From: a virus
Length of the DNA: 64,000 bases
Reading direction: 5' to 3' (one strand)
Virus record (IMG/VR): IMGVR_UViG_3300026544_000002
Span: 1 to 64,000 of that record
Position 1 is the first letter of the stretch. Every line of letters starts with the position of its first letter. The notes beneath the pieces were generated by a model that saw only the letters and a program-made list of their open reading frames with translations, was not told where the DNA came from and did not search any database. The position numbers and the translations under genes are program-made. Below are positions 34,096 through 42,802 of this stretch, piece after piece.

Positions 34096-34959
34096 ATGTT
34101 TGATGCTGATCTTCCAGATGTACAAGAAGCATACAAGCCAGAATATGAAATTTATCTACCAAAAGTGGGAGTTGAAAATATCAAACTTCCATTTAAATTA
34201 TTATTACGAAATTTAAAAAATCGAGATTTGATTGCTAATACATCGATATCAACAGATTTAGATAAAGAAAAGAAAGGTATTTCAATGTCTAGACTGTTGT
34301 TATCGATACAAGATTTATTGAATTATGGTTTGAATTGGGATATTATCAAACAATGTTTATATAATATTTCTGATGCAATTGGCAGTGCAAATAGTCATAT
34401 TAAATTTGATTTTGAATTACCGATTGATAAAATCTCACCATTATCGGGTCATATATTTCCATTATTTTATAAATGTTATTTTGAAGGATATAAACATAAT
34501 TCAAAATATACATTCAATCAATCAGTTATAGTGCAGTATTCATCATACTGTCCTTGTTCAGCTGCTCTATCTGATGATTTAATAAAAAATGGATTTTCTC
34601 AAGGATTCCCACATGCACAACGATCTTTTGTAAAAATTATTGTTGATATGGATTTACAAAATAAAAAACATATATGGTTAGAAGATATTATTGACATTGT
34701 TAATGATAATATTCATACACAACCATACCCAATTATAAAAAGAATAGATGAACAAGAATTAGCCAAAGTTGCATCAAATAACCCATTATTTGTGGAAGAT
34801 GCTATTAGAATAATTTCCTATCATTTAGAGAAATTGGTAGGAAATGGAATAAACGATTGGATTGTAAAATGTAAACATGAAGAATCTATTCATACACATG
34901 AAGCAATTGCAATTAATTTTTCAAAAGTTGTTAACGGTTTTCGTTATAACGACATTTAA
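34096..34959 (+). CDS. folE2: GTP cyclohydrolase IB (FolE2)
   Basis: Start ATG 34096 has GGGGAAA 7 bases upstream; an in-frame ATG at 34081 lacks one. 287 residues. The FolE2 signature is clear: YCPCS with the zinc/catalytic Cys at C152, GFPHAQRS (H173) matching GAHNQRS, IIKRIDEQ...NPLFVED matching LLKRxDE...NPxFVED, and HEESIHTHEA matching ENxESIHNHxA. It converts GTP to dihydroneopterin triphosphate, the substrate of QueD. It follows RNA polymerase beta directly. Phage FolE2 and QueD usually serve 7-deazaguanine DNA modification; QueC, QueE and a DNA transglycosylase are not in this window. Confidence 0.93.
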   Translation: MFDADLPDVQEAYKPEYEIYLPKVGVENIKLPFKLLLRNLKNRDLIANTSISTDLDKEKKGISMSRLLLSIQDLLNYGLNWDIIKQCLYNISDAIGSANSHIKFDFELPIDKISPLSGHIFPLFYKCYFEGYKHNSKYTFNQSVIVQYSSYCPCSAALSDDLIKNGFSQGFPHAQRSFVKIIVDMDLQNKKHIWLEDIIDIVNDNIHTQPYPIIKRIDEQELAKVASNNPLFVEDAIRIISYHLEKLVGNGINDWIVKCKHEESIHTHEAIAINFSKVVNGFRYNDI

Positions 34960-34986
34960 AAACAAAAAACATAGAGGAGATTTAAA

Positions 34987-35811
34987 ATGGATTTGGATTT
35001 GACCAGTATGATTGAAAATTCAATAAAAGATGATTCTGTAGAAGAAACTATTGTAGACGAAAATATTGCTGATAATGAAATGGTTGATATGATTTCTCCT
35101 AATCCTGATATTGATCACATGAAAATGATCAATGAGGATGAAACATATTCAAATGATGAACAACAAGATGCATCATCTGATGTTGATTCTTATATTGCAA
35201 ATGTAGTTGATTTTAAGAAAAATATTTCTGATAATATTAATAATTTACAATTTACAAAATGTTTAACTATTACGTCTGACGATATTTCAAATGAAGATGG
35301 GATAGTCATATTAAAATCAACAGAAGATTCAAAAAGTATTATTCAATTATATAAAAATATGAATAATTATAATGTATTTGATCATGAAGTTGATTATATG
35401 AAATTATGTGGTGAAAATGGTTTTATGATTAAATATAAATCTATTGATAATTATCATTGGAAACTATATGGAACAAAATCTTCCATATGTGTTACGATGT
35501 TCATAGAAGTTGATGAAAATCAATATCCAATTTATCATAGAAAATTTACAAAAACTAAATTCGATAAAGTAGAATTACCTGAAAATTTCTATTTGATGTC
35601 AGTTGATGAATATCGAGAAAAATTAGAAGATGATAGTAATTTCGATATCGAATCATGTTGTATTTATTATCCACCTTTATATAAAAAGATGGATGAATTG
35701 ATTACTAAAAAAATAGTAATGCAAAAATTACATGATATTTTAGTTAAAACATATGATATTGCACACTGTATCAAAATATTTAATGCAATGACATATATTA
35801 TTAATATGTAA
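34987..35811 (+). CDS. Acidic hypothetical protein
   Basis: A 274-residue protein with a very acidic, probably disordered first 75 residues, then a globular part. GGAG precedes the start. No known motif. An acidic N-terminus just downstream of RNA polymerase genes could mean a transcription-associated factor, but nothing shows it. Confidence 0.65.
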   Translation: MDLDLTSMIENSIKDDSVEETIVDENIADNEMVDMISPNPDIDHMKMINEDETYSNDEQQDASSDVDSYIANVVDFKKNISDNINNLQFTKCLTITSDDISNEDGIVILKSTEDSKSIIQLYKNMNNYNVFDHEVDYMKLCGENGFMIKYKSIDNYHWKLYGTKSSICVTMFIEVDENQYPIYHRKFTKTKFDKVELPENFYLMSVDEYREKLEDDSNFDIESCCIYYPPLYKKMDELITKKIVMQKLHDILVKTYDIAHCIKIFNAMTYIINM

Positions 35812-35817
35812 TTTAAT

Positions 35818-35862
35818 TTGAGGAAAGATTATCTATTTTATATGTAGATAATCTTTCCTCAA
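35818..35862 (+). terminator. 18-bp perfect hairpin between genes, no U-tract
   Basis: TTGAGGAAAGATTATCTA (35818-35835) pairs with 35845-35862 across a 9-base loop. It is not followed by a T-run; the next ribosome site (AAGGATT) is fused to its 3' arm. It may be a terminator, a processing site or a translation switch. Confidence 0.55.
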
Positions 35863-35871
35863 GGATTATTT

Positions 35872-36612
35872 ATGATCAATAATAGGAAGAAACATCAATA
35901 TATCTATAAGAATATATATTCTTATGATATTCCATCATGTCATTATAATATATTGAAAAATAGTGGTTATGATGTGAGTCATATTGATCCTGTTGATAAA
36001 TTTGAAAGAAATAAAGCAATTGGATTAATGATGAGAAATGATTCAGAATTAACAAAATTTCTTAGAAAAACAACAAAAGAAATTATTGATTTCTATATTT
36101 CTAATAATATGTTAGCACCATCTGATATCTTATTACGACAATATGATGGTTTTTATTCGACTAAATCTTTAGATGTTTCTCTTAGAAATGATTTTCCTGC
36201 TAAATTAGAATTTAAAAATTTATATGATATTTTTATTTTTTCTATAAACATGAAAATGTATCTAGGGATAGATTGTTATAACGATTCATTATTAATGAAA
36301 GGTATTCCTGCTAGATATGATGAAATTGATAATTTATATAAAAAAATTCTAAATATTAATTTTTTAGATATAAAGAGTATTATAAATTCTTTGAAAAAAT
36401 ATAAAGATTATATAATGACCACTAATAAAATAAATTTATTTATGATTCCAATAGATGATAATAAAATAAAATTATTTTTGAAAGATATTGGTGAAATTAA
36501 TATAAGTAAAAAAACAATGGATATGATTGATGATGATGAAATAGACAGAAAAAAATATTTTCAAATTTATTTCGAACCTTTTTTCAAAGCAATTATATAT
36601 GAAACATTTTGA
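35872..36612 (+). CDS. Unknown protein with weak polymerase-palm-like motifs
   Basis: A 246-residue protein. YSYDIPSCHYNIL near residue 16, ERNKAIGLMMRND near 43 and LLRQYDGFYSTK near 87 resemble, in order, motifs A, B and C of family B DNA polymerases, but the spacing is far too short for a complete enzyme. A palm relic or a nucleotide-binding protein of another family is possible. Overlaps the hairpin-coupled ribosome site upstream. Confidence 0.6.
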   Translation: MINNRKKHQYIYKNIYSYDIPSCHYNILKNSGYDVSHIDPVDKFERNKAIGLMMRNDSELTKFLRKTTKEIIDFYISNNMLAPSDILLRQYDGFYSTKSLDVSLRNDFPAKLEFKNLYDIFIFSINMKMYLGIDCYNDSLLMKGIPARYDEIDNLYKKILNINFLDIKSIINSLKKYKDYIMTTNKINLFMIPIDDNKIKLFLKDIGEINISKKTMDMIDDDEIDRKKYFQIYFEPFFKAIIYETF

Positions 36613-36808
36613 AATAAAAAAATTATCTATATTAATATTTTCATTTATATGGAGATATAGATTAAAAGGAATCCATTGGCATCCAAAAGCTACATATCCA
36701 GCTAAAGTGATAAAAATAAAAGGTTGGCGAACAGCTATTATTGATCCACCTCTTGGTTCTAGAAGAACTGTTACATTCTTGTTTGATATATTTGGGTTTT
36801 ATATTTAA
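36599..36808 (+). CDS. Doubtful small ORF
   Basis: A 69-codon ORF that begins inside the preceding gene without a ribosome site. The composition is protein-like (WHPKATYPAK, GWRTAIIDPP), so it could be real and coupled. Otherwise the gap 36613-36920 holds only the promoter-like element at 36815 and a short GAGGAT/ATCCTC inverted repeat. Confidence 0.3.
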   Translation: MKHFEIKKLSILIFSFIWRYRLKGIHWHPKATYPAKVIKIKGWRTAIIDPPLGSRRTVTFLFDIFGFYI

Positions 36809-36814
36809 AAATAT

Positions 36815-36834
36815 AGGAACATATATATTGAAGA
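36815..36834 (+). promoter_or_regulatory. Candidate phage promoter
   Basis: AGGAACATATATATTGAAGA closely matches the elements at 48808 (+), 45734 (-) and 63163 (-). It lies 86 bases before the next start codon (36921). Confidence 0.5.
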
Positions 36835-36920
36835 GGATTATAAAGATCCTCATAACCAACCTTAGATCGACTTTAAACAAATTTAGAATTTTAGTCGGTA
36901 ATTCTTTAAAGAGGTGCATC

Positions 36921-37721
36921 ATGATGTATAGTGAAAAATTAGTAGCATGTATCAAAATCAATGGCAAAGTTATTCGTGAAGATGGTGAAAATGTTTATAT
37001 TCCTTTTGGATCGGATTATTCTATTTACTTTAAAAATTTGCATACTGAAAAATGTAAAATATCTGTCACTATCGATGGAGAAAATGTTTTAAATGATGTC
37101 AGTATTTTATTAGGAGCAAAAGAATCTATTGATCTAGAAGGATTTTTACAGAATAATCGTGTGAAAAATAAGTTTAGATTTATAGAAAAAACCCATCAAA
37201 TTTCAAAACATAGAGGTGATAATCCAGAAGATGGATTAATTGTCATTACTTATTGTTTTAACCAACCTATCCAATCTTCTTCTGGTACTGTATGGTATGA
37301 TTCTTCTTACCAATTCGATTTTAATAACCAAAAATTTAACACAGCTGCAAATCCTCTTCTAAACAATATCAATATATGTTCAACAAATAATCATAATCTA
37401 GGCAATTCTTCTAATACTTATTCGTGTAATATAAATTCATGCGAAGTAAAAAGTAGTTATTCTTGTGATCATTCATTAAATGATAAAGGAATAACAGTTA
37501 AAGGAAAAGAAACTGATCAACAATTTAGAAATGATAATTCATTATATTTTTGGGGAACTGATAAAACAATGATTATTCATTTGAAAGGAGATATTGATCA
37601 GAAAAAAATAAATAAAATTGTTACCACTCATAAAAAAATAAAATGTGAAATATGTGGTATACGAAATAAAAGTAATAGTAAATATTGTAGAAATTGTGGT
37701 ACATTTTTATCGATGTATTAA
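36921..37721 (+). CDS. Unknown protein with C-terminal zinc ribbon
   Basis: The start at 36921 has AAAGAGGTG upstream; longer in-frame starts lack one. About 266 residues. The N-terminal 120 residues (LVACIKINGKVIREDGENVY, then PFGSDYSIYFKN, later FRFIEK and HRGDNPEDGLIVI) look like a compact beta domain I associate with hypothetical viral proteins. The C-terminus CEICG...YCRNCG is a zinc ribbon. The middle is Asn/Ser rich and probably flexible. Function unknown; the terminator follows 19 bases after the stop. Confidence 0.7.
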   Translation: MMYSEKLVACIKINGKVIREDGENVYIPFGSDYSIYFKNLHTEKCKISVTIDGENVLNDVSILLGAKESIDLEGFLQNNRVKNKFRFIEKTHQISKHRGDNPEDGLIVITYCFNQPIQSSSGTVWYDSSYQFDFNNQKFNTAANPLLNNINICSTNNHNLGNSSNTYSCNINSCEVKSSYSCDHSLNDKGITVKGKETDQQFRNDNSLYFWGTDKTMIIHLKGDIDQKKINKIVTTHKKIKCEICGIRNKSNSKYCRNCGTFLSMY

Positions 37722-37740
37722 AATTTTAATATAACAAAGG

Positions 37741-37793
37741 TTTCCTATATATATTCAATATTAATAATGTTGGGTGTATATAGGAAATTTTTT
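37741..37793 (+). terminator. Intrinsic terminator
   Basis: TTTCCTATATA (37741-37751) pairs with TATATAGGAAA (37777-37787), followed by T6 and ACGTT. It shares the tail TTTTTACGTT with the terminators at 18.9 and 42.0 kb. Confidence 0.8.
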
Positions 37794-37820
37794 ACGTTTT
37801 TGAATATTAAAAGGAGATAT

Positions 37821-38030
37821 ATGAAAATAATATGTACAAAAAGAAATTGTGGTGGTCATATGAAAATAGGAATCGCCATTCAAAATACTTTTGTAGGAAT
37901 ACCAGATTTTATTGGAGATGATAGAATAGTAACAATGTCATATGGTGGAAGTGGAAAATTGATAACATGTTATAAATGTCCAAAATGTGGACATTCTGTG
38001 TATCGTTTTAAGGAGAAAAAGAAAATATGA
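37821..38030 (+). CDS. Small protein with two CxxC-type zinc sites
   Basis: ATG 37821 lies after AAGGAGATAT; an earlier in-frame ATG (37767) is inside the terminator and is rejected. 69 residues with a leading C...C(GGH) pair and CYKCPKCGH near residue 52, a rubredoxin-like knuckle. Overlaps the next start by 4 bases (ATGA). Confidence 0.7.
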   Translation: MKIICTKRNCGGHMKIGIAIQNTFVGIPDFIGDDRIVTMSYGGSGKLITCYKCPKCGHSVYRFKEKKKI

Positions 38031-38644
38031 AATTAATTACTATGATGGAAGCAGGTAAAATTTTAAATGTATTACCACAAACCGTTTCAAATAGTATAAA
38101 ACCTGATGCAACACAAAAAAGTGGAAAAGGTGGACCCCCTACCACTTTATATTATTTACATAGAATATTAGAATTGAAGGAAAAAAAACTAGAAAAAAAA
38201 AGAAAAACAGCAGAAAGAAGAGAATATATTTTATCACATATCAAAAAACCCGAACCTGCTGATGAATGGTTTGATAGGATTGAAGCAGAAGAATTATTTC
38301 CTTCTGTAAAAGGATTTTTAACAAACAATGCCGATTTTCGTTTAGTTACATATAAAAAATTAGCTATCAAATTATATCACATTGATGAAATAGAAAAAAT
38401 AGCAAAACAAGATTCTAAAGAATTATATAGAAAAAGTAGAAAAGAATTATTAGAAGATCCATTTGGTGTTATGATAAAACCAAAAAAACAAAAAAGAAAG
38501 TGTCCTAGACGTGGACCTACTTGTTTAGTTGAATTAGAAGAGGGACAATATATGTGCAAAAATTGTAAACCAGAAAATCAAATAAATGAAAATTTATTTG
38601 ATGCATATGAAGCATATGGGGAAATAAACGTAAAGGGAATATAA
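38027..38644 (+). CDS. Putative HTH protein with zinc knuckle
   Basis: 205 residues. The first 25 (MMEAGKILNVLPQTVSNSI) fit a helix-turn-helix of the MerR/excisionase type. A long basic helix follows, and CPRRGPTC...CKNC near residue 165 forms a likely zinc site. A DNA-binding regulator is a reasonable inference. Confidence 0.6.
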   Translation: MKLITMMEAGKILNVLPQTVSNSIKPDATQKSGKGGPPTTLYYLHRILELKEKKLEKKRKTAERREYILSHIKKPEPADEWFDRIEAEELFPSVKGFLTNNADFRLVTYKKLAIKLYHIDEIEKIAKQDSKELYRKSRKELLEDPFGVMIKPKKQKRKCPRRGPTCLVELEEGQYMCKNCKPENQINENLFDAYEAYGEINVKGI

Positions 38645-38648
38645 AAAC

Positions 38649-39176
38649 ATGATAAAAATAGCTTTAGTAGGACCTGCTTGTTCAGGAAAAACATCTGCAT
38701 ATGAATATATAAAAAAATTATGTGATGAAAAAAATATATATTTATTAAAATTTGCTCAACCTCATTATGACGTATTAGCCATATTACACCAAGAAAAACA
38801 TAGACCATTTTTACAAGAATTTAGTGATCTTGCTAAAGAACATTTTGGCGAAGATATTTTTGTAAAAATATTTGAAGAAAAAGTAAATGATATTTCGCAA
38901 GATAATATTGGTATTTTAATATGTGATGATTTAAGATATTTAATTGAATATGATTCATGTTATTTTTATGATTGGAATTTTATTTATATAGACGCACACG
39001 AATCAATTCGAAAAGAACGTTCTGATAAATTAGGTTTGAAATGGAATCCTAAACACAATTCTGAACAATGTCATGTATTCAAAGATAAATGTGCAATTCA
39101 GATTGAAAACAATGATTTATTAGATGATTTTTTGAATAAAATAGAATCAGTTTTTCATAATATAATAAATCAATAA
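38649..39176 (+). CDS. P-loop nucleotide kinase, dNMP-kinase-like
   Basis: 175 residues with Walker A GPACSGKT (8-15) at the N-terminus. It has the size and layout of nucleoside monophosphate kinases such as T4 gp1: KFAQPHYD where the NMP-binding loop is expected, an FxQEFSDLAKEHFGED helix, and a lid-like basic segment (ESIRKERSDKLG). The specific substrate is not evident. It would feed dNTP synthesis. Confidence 0.7.
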   Translation: MIKIALVGPACSGKTSAYEYIKKLCDEKNIYLLKFAQPHYDVLAILHQEKHRPFLQEFSDLAKEHFGEDIFVKIFEEKVNDISQDNIGILICDDLRYLIEYDSCYFYDWNFIYIDAHESIRKERSDKLGLKWNPKHNSEQCHVFKDKCAIQIENNDLLDDFLNKIESVFHNIINQ

Positions 39177-39191
39177 AGGAATTTTATTAAC

Positions 39192-39566
39192 ATGGGAAAA
39201 GAAAAAATTGATTGGATAACACTTTTGAATATAGATATAGATAAAAAAAGATTTTTGAGAATTTTTAGAAAAGAATTAATACAACATCCAGATTTACTTC
39301 CATATATTTTAACGATTGCATCAGGTGCTGCAATCGATTTCGAAACAAAATGCAAAACAGAAAATGATAATACATTGAGAAATGCATTAGGTGATGCTGT
39401 TCATCTTTTAGCTATGGATAAAAAACCATCATTAAAATATATGTCAAAAAATTATTGTCAAAGAATTAAAAAAGCATTATATCCAAATGGTATTTCTAAT
39501 TATCATCATCAAGGAGAAAAAATGTTCTTTAAAAAAATGAATTGGGATAAAGATGAGGTAACATAA
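39192..39566 (+). CDS. Hypothetical protein
   Basis: 124 residues, helical and charged. AAAGGA lies 14 bases upstream. No motif recognised. The stop overlaps the next start by one base (TAATG). Confidence 0.55.
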   Translation: MGKEKIDWITLLNIDIDKKRFLRIFRKELIQHPDLLPYILTIASGAAIDFETKCKTENDNTLRNALGDAVHLLAMDKKPSLKYMSKNYCQRIKKALYPNGISNYHHQGEKMFFKKMNWDKDEVT

Positions 39567-39973
39567 TGGATACTCCATATATAAATTTAAAATTAACAAT
39601 TAATCAAGCTCGTTTATTATCAAGAACATGTGAATTAGTTAGCAGATTACATATGGGGCAAACAGATGTTTTAATGGATATTTCATCTAATGCAAATTGG
39701 GATAATTGTTTATTAGTTAAAAAAATATTATTTCCAGAATTTCAATCTGGTGGTTATTATGGAATTAACAGCAATGAAATATCTGATGAAGCACGACAAT
39801 TAACAGATATAAAACATGTTGTGCGACATCATTTAGCATGGAGAGAACAGAAAAATACACCAGAAACAAGAAAATGGCCAGAACAATTAGGGGTTCATTT
39901 TGATACTCCTAGTCGATATAGTCATAAAGAACCATTGCCAGAAATAGAAGAAGTTGATGTTAGAAAAGATTAA
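39566..39973 (+). CDS. Conserved phage hypothetical protein
   Basis: 135 residues, coupled to the upstream gene by TAATG. The C-terminal part (DIKHVVRHHLAWRE, TRKWPEQLGVHFDTPSRYS, EPLPEIE) follows a pattern I recall from phage hypothetical proteins. Function unknown. Confidence 0.65.
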   Translation: MDTPYINLKLTINQARLLSRTCELVSRLHMGQTDVLMDISSNANWDNCLLVKKILFPEFQSGGYYGINSNEISDEARQLTDIKHVVRHHLAWREQKNTPETRKWPEQLGVHFDTPSRYSHKEPLPEIEEVDVRKD

Positions 39974-40016
39974 TTTTTAACTAAAATAGAATTTAATATT
40001 AAAAAGGAGATGAAGT

Positions 40017-40187
40017 ATGGCTAAAGAGAAAAAAATAGAAACCCTTCGTGAAAAATTGACATCAGCAGATAAATTCAAAAAGCATTGTGAAAATGCTGGT
40101 GTCGAAGCAACTACGAGACAATTGTCGAAATATCAGATGAAAAAAGGCAAAGTGTATCGTTCACAAGTTTTAAAAGAGACTGTATAA
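40017..40187 (+). CDS. Small basic protein
   Basis: 56 residues with AAAAAGGAG 8-12 bases before the ATG. Highly charged, helical, net basic; possibly nucleic-acid binding. Followed at once by a strong hairpin. Confidence 0.7.
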   Translation: MAKEKKIETLREKLTSADKFKKHCENAGVEATTRQLSKYQMKKGKVYRSQVLKETV

Positions 40188-40190
40188 AAT

Positions 40191-40228
40191 TAGAAGTGTG
40201 TGTAAAAATCTTTTTACACACACTTCTA
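40191..40228 (+). terminator. 17-18-bp perfect hairpin without U-tract
   Basis: TAGAAGTGTGTGTAAAAA (40191-40208) is followed after two bases by its complement (40211-40228). The ribosome site AAGGAG of the next gene begins 4 bases later. Same arrangement as at 35818. It could be a terminator, an RNase III-type processing site or a translation control element. Confidence 0.55.
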
Positions 40229-40240
40229 AATAAGGAGAAT

Positions 40241-40558
40241 ATGGAAAATTTGAAATTAATCAAATCCGATTCTTTTGGGATATATGAAATTCCAGAAGCA
40301 ATTAATGATTTTCGTAAATTTTGGGAATGTAAATTTGAACAAGTTCCGAAAGAATATCAAGATTCTATCACAATCGATTTTATGTTTTATGATAGTTATG
40401 GTGCACCTGGTTTGGATGTAACTATTTATTATCAAAGAGAGAAAACAAAAGCAGAAATTGAAGATGAAAAGAAAAAATTTGATCATATACAAATGAAGAA
40501 AAGAAAACGACAGAGAGAAGAATATGATAGATTGAAAAAAATCTTCGAAGATGAATAA
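40241..40558 (+). CDS. Hypothetical protein
   Basis: ATG 40241 follows AAGGAGAAT; an earlier in-frame ATG lies in the hairpin and is rejected. 105 residues, with a charged helical tail. No motif recognised. Confidence 0.65.
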   Translation: MENLKLIKSDSFGIYEIPEAINDFRKFWECKFEQVPKEYQDSITIDFMFYDSYGAPGLDVTIYYQREKTKAEIEDEKKKFDHIQMKKRKRQREEYDRLKKIFEDE

Positions 40559-40559
40559 T

Positions 40560-40745
40560 ATGAAAATTACTATTGAACTATATCAAGGTCCAAATCATGA
40601 TCCAGAAGTTACAAAAAAAGATATTCAAAGAAACATCGAAACAATTGATAGATATTTAAATGGGAAACAAACTGCTAATGATTACATATCATTGTTGGAT
40701 ACACAATCTATTTTAATAAATATTCGGAAACAATTAAAGGATTGA
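40560..40745 (+). CDS. Small hypothetical protein
   Basis: 61 residues from ATG 40560 (an alternative ATG at 40551 overlaps the upstream stop). Begins with a short beta stretch MKITIELYQGPNHDPE, then helices. Unknown. Confidence 0.5.
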   Translation: MKITIELYQGPNHDPEVTKKDIQRNIETIDRYLNGKQTANDYISLLDTQSILINIRKQLKD

Positions 40746-40746
40746 T

Positions 40747-41682
40747 ATGCAATTTTCAGAAATAGAAAATAATATCATTTTAGAATATCCAGTTGGGTCA
40801 CATTTATATGGTACAAATACCAAAGATTCTGATCAAGATTTTTCTGGTATTTTCATTGCTCCTATCGATTATTATTTTGGAATGAAAGATGTTAAGGAAA
40901 TAGATTTTTCAATAGCGTCAAAACATGAAAATGGAAAGAATGATAAAAATGCAATCGATAGAAAATTTTATGAATTAAAAAGATTCATAAAATTAGCTGC
41001 TGATAATAACCCCGCAATTATAGAACAATTATTTGTACCATTAGAAATATTAATCAATTCTACTTTTAGAGGATTAGCAATTTTAAATCACAAAGAAATA
41101 TTTCTACACAAAGGATTGTATCAGCGATTTCTTGGATATGCATATTCCCAAAAAAAGAAAATGATTGTTAAATTAGATAATCATGATAAATATGAACATG
41201 TGAAAAAAGTATTGGAGGAAGCAAATCCGACCGATACACTGCATCATGTTAAAAATATTCTCGGAAAATATTTTGATAAAGAACATATGGCAGTTGGTGA
41301 TATCAAAATACCTTTAGGTGTATTGAATAAAAAAGCATTATCGATTATTAATAAAAGATTTTCTAATATGTCACATAGGAAAGAATTGATTCGTAAACAT
41401 GGTTTCGATACGAAATTCGGTTCTCACCTAATTCGTTTGACGTTAGAAGGAATCGAATTGTTGGAAACAGGAAATTTGGTTTTTCCATTAAAAGAAAATA
41501 AATTAATTATAGATATAAAAAATGGGAAATATGATCTGAAAGTATTATTAGAATTATTCGATGAATTAGAAAATAGAATCAAAAAAGCAAAAGATAATTC
41601 AGAATTACCAAAGAAACCAGATTTTGATAGAATCAATAATTTATCTATTGATTTAATATCATCATTTTTTGATAATTGTTAA
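40747..41682 (+). CDS. RlaP-type nucleotidyltransferase
   Basis: 311 residues of the COG3541/RlaP group of the polymerase beta superfamily. The signature GSHLYGTNTKDSDQDFSG (17-34) gives the metal-binding D29 and D31 after the Gly-Ser loop. Family members in T4-like phages are of uncertain target. It could modify RNA or a small molecule by adding a nucleotide. Confidence 0.85.
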   Translation: MQFSEIENNIILEYPVGSHLYGTNTKDSDQDFSGIFIAPIDYYFGMKDVKEIDFSIASKHENGKNDKNAIDRKFYELKRFIKLAADNNPAIIEQLFVPLEILINSTFRGLAILNHKEIFLHKGLYQRFLGYAYSQKKKMIVKLDNHDKYEHVKKVLEEANPTDTLHHVKNILGKYFDKEHMAVGDIKIPLGVLNKKALSIINKRFSNMSHRKELIRKHGFDTKFGSHLIRLTLEGIELLETGNLVFPLKENKLIIDIKNGKYDLKVLLELFDELENRIKKAKDNSELPKKPDFDRINNLSIDLISSFFDNC

Positions 41683-41696
41683 AGGAGATTATTCTG

Positions 41697-41945
41697 ATGT
41701 TAGAAAAAAAAGATACATATAATTTAGGTTGTCGTGCAGAAGATATAATAACAGAATTTCAAGGTATTATTACAGGTTTTTGTAGATACATTACAGGATG
41801 TGATCAATATTTAATCACTCCTAAAGTAGATAAAGAAGGAAAACCCGTATCTGCAAAATGGTTCGATGAAAATAGAATTGAAATATTAGATTATGAACCT
41901 ATTGTTATCAACACTGGTATGAGTGAAGAAGCTCCTATTAAATAA
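41697..41945 (+). CDS. Conserved small phage protein
   Basis: ATG 41697 follows AAAGGAG by 9 bases. 82 residues. LGCRAEDIITEFQGIITGFC, then YITGCDQYLITPK and WFDENRIEIL, are features I recognise from a common phage protein of unknown function whose usual form reads 'DKITGFxGIxTG...YLTGCxQYxV'. Confidence 0.7.
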   Translation: MLEKKDTYNLGCRAEDIITEFQGIITGFCRYITGCDQYLITPKVDKEGKPVSAKWFDENRIEILDYEPIVINTGMSEEAPIK

Positions 41946-41956
41946 GCATATTCGAT

Positions 41957-41996
41957 AAAATCCCCTCTTGATCAAAAATTCAAGAGGGGATTTTTT
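41957..41996 (+). terminator. Intrinsic terminator
   Basis: A 15-bp perfect stem (41957-41971 with 41980-41994), GC core TCCCCTCTTGA, 8-base loop, T6 then ACGTT. Confidence 0.9.
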
Positions 41997-42012
41997 ACGT
42001 TATGGAGTTTGA

Positions 42013-42333
42013 ATGAAAAAAATAATTCTCCAAGAAGAAAGAAATTTAGATGATGTGTTAAAAAGTGCTATCAGAACATTTCCAAATGGTTGTAATTTTC
42101 GATTAACAAAAGAAGCAAATGATAAATATTATCTTGAATATGGTTGTTATGGTGTTCTTGTTAATTTATTAACAGGAGATGAACGATTATTATACAAATG
42201 GTTTATTTCAAATAACAAAGAACAAATCAGAAAATGTTTATCAGATGTTGTTTCTTATGAAACTATATTGTTTTTATTAAAAAAAGAAACGTGTTCAGTC
42301 TGTGGTGGTATAAGATTTTTTAAAAAAAATTAA
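42013..42333 (+). CDS. Hypothetical protein with C-terminal CxxC
   Basis: 106 residues; TGGAG 7 bases upstream. Ends with ETCSVCGGIRFF, a single CxxC pair. No family recognised. Confidence 0.6.
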   Translation: MKKIILQEERNLDDVLKSAIRTFPNGCNFRLTKEANDKYYLEYGCYGVLVNLLTGDERLLYKWFISNNKEQIRKCLSDVVSYETILFLLKKETCSVCGGIRFFKKN

Positions 42334-42343
42334 AGGAGATAAT

Positions 42344-42802
42344 ATGAAAAAATATAAATTACCTGTTTCATGGGAAGCATATGGTATATTACAAATAGAA
42401 GCAAAAGATGATATTGATTTTTTAACTAAAGTGAGAAATTATAAAATCAATAGCGATGAATTACCATTACCACAAGAATCTGATTATATAGATGGTTCTT
42501 TTAAAATAGAAGAAGAAGATGATATAATTTTAGAAATGAATAAAATTGAAATAACTGATATAGATGCAGCAAAAATTTATATCAAATCATATTTAGATTC
42601 ACATACAGAATATCCAGAAGACAAATGGGTGCAAATATCTAATGATAATGATTTAAATATGTGGATAACAGATGATACAAAAGCAAGAAAAGCAGCATTG
42701 TATCCAGTTAAAAATGGAAAAACAGATACATCTGTTTGGGTAAAAATTAACGTACGTGAATTAGAAAAGGAATGTAAAAATGTTGCTAAAAAAGATAGCT
42801 GA
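42344..42802 (+). CDS. Hypothetical protein
   Basis: 152 residues after AAAGGAG. Begins with a beta segment LPVSWEAYGILQIEAKD, and the middle is acidic. Overlaps the next gene by 23 bases. Unknown. Confidence 0.6.
   Translation: MKKYKLPVSWEAYGILQIEAKDDIDFLTKVRNYKINSDELPLPQESDYIDGSFKIEEEDDIILEMNKIEITDIDAAKIYIKSYLDSHTEYPEDKWVQISNDNDLNMWITDDTKARKAALYPVKNGKTDTSVWVKINVRELEKECKNVAKKDS

Noticed and set aside
37767-37820. Longer start for the zinc protein at 37821
   Set aside because: The ATG lies inside the terminator stem and has no ribosome site, while AAGGAGATAT directly precedes 37821.
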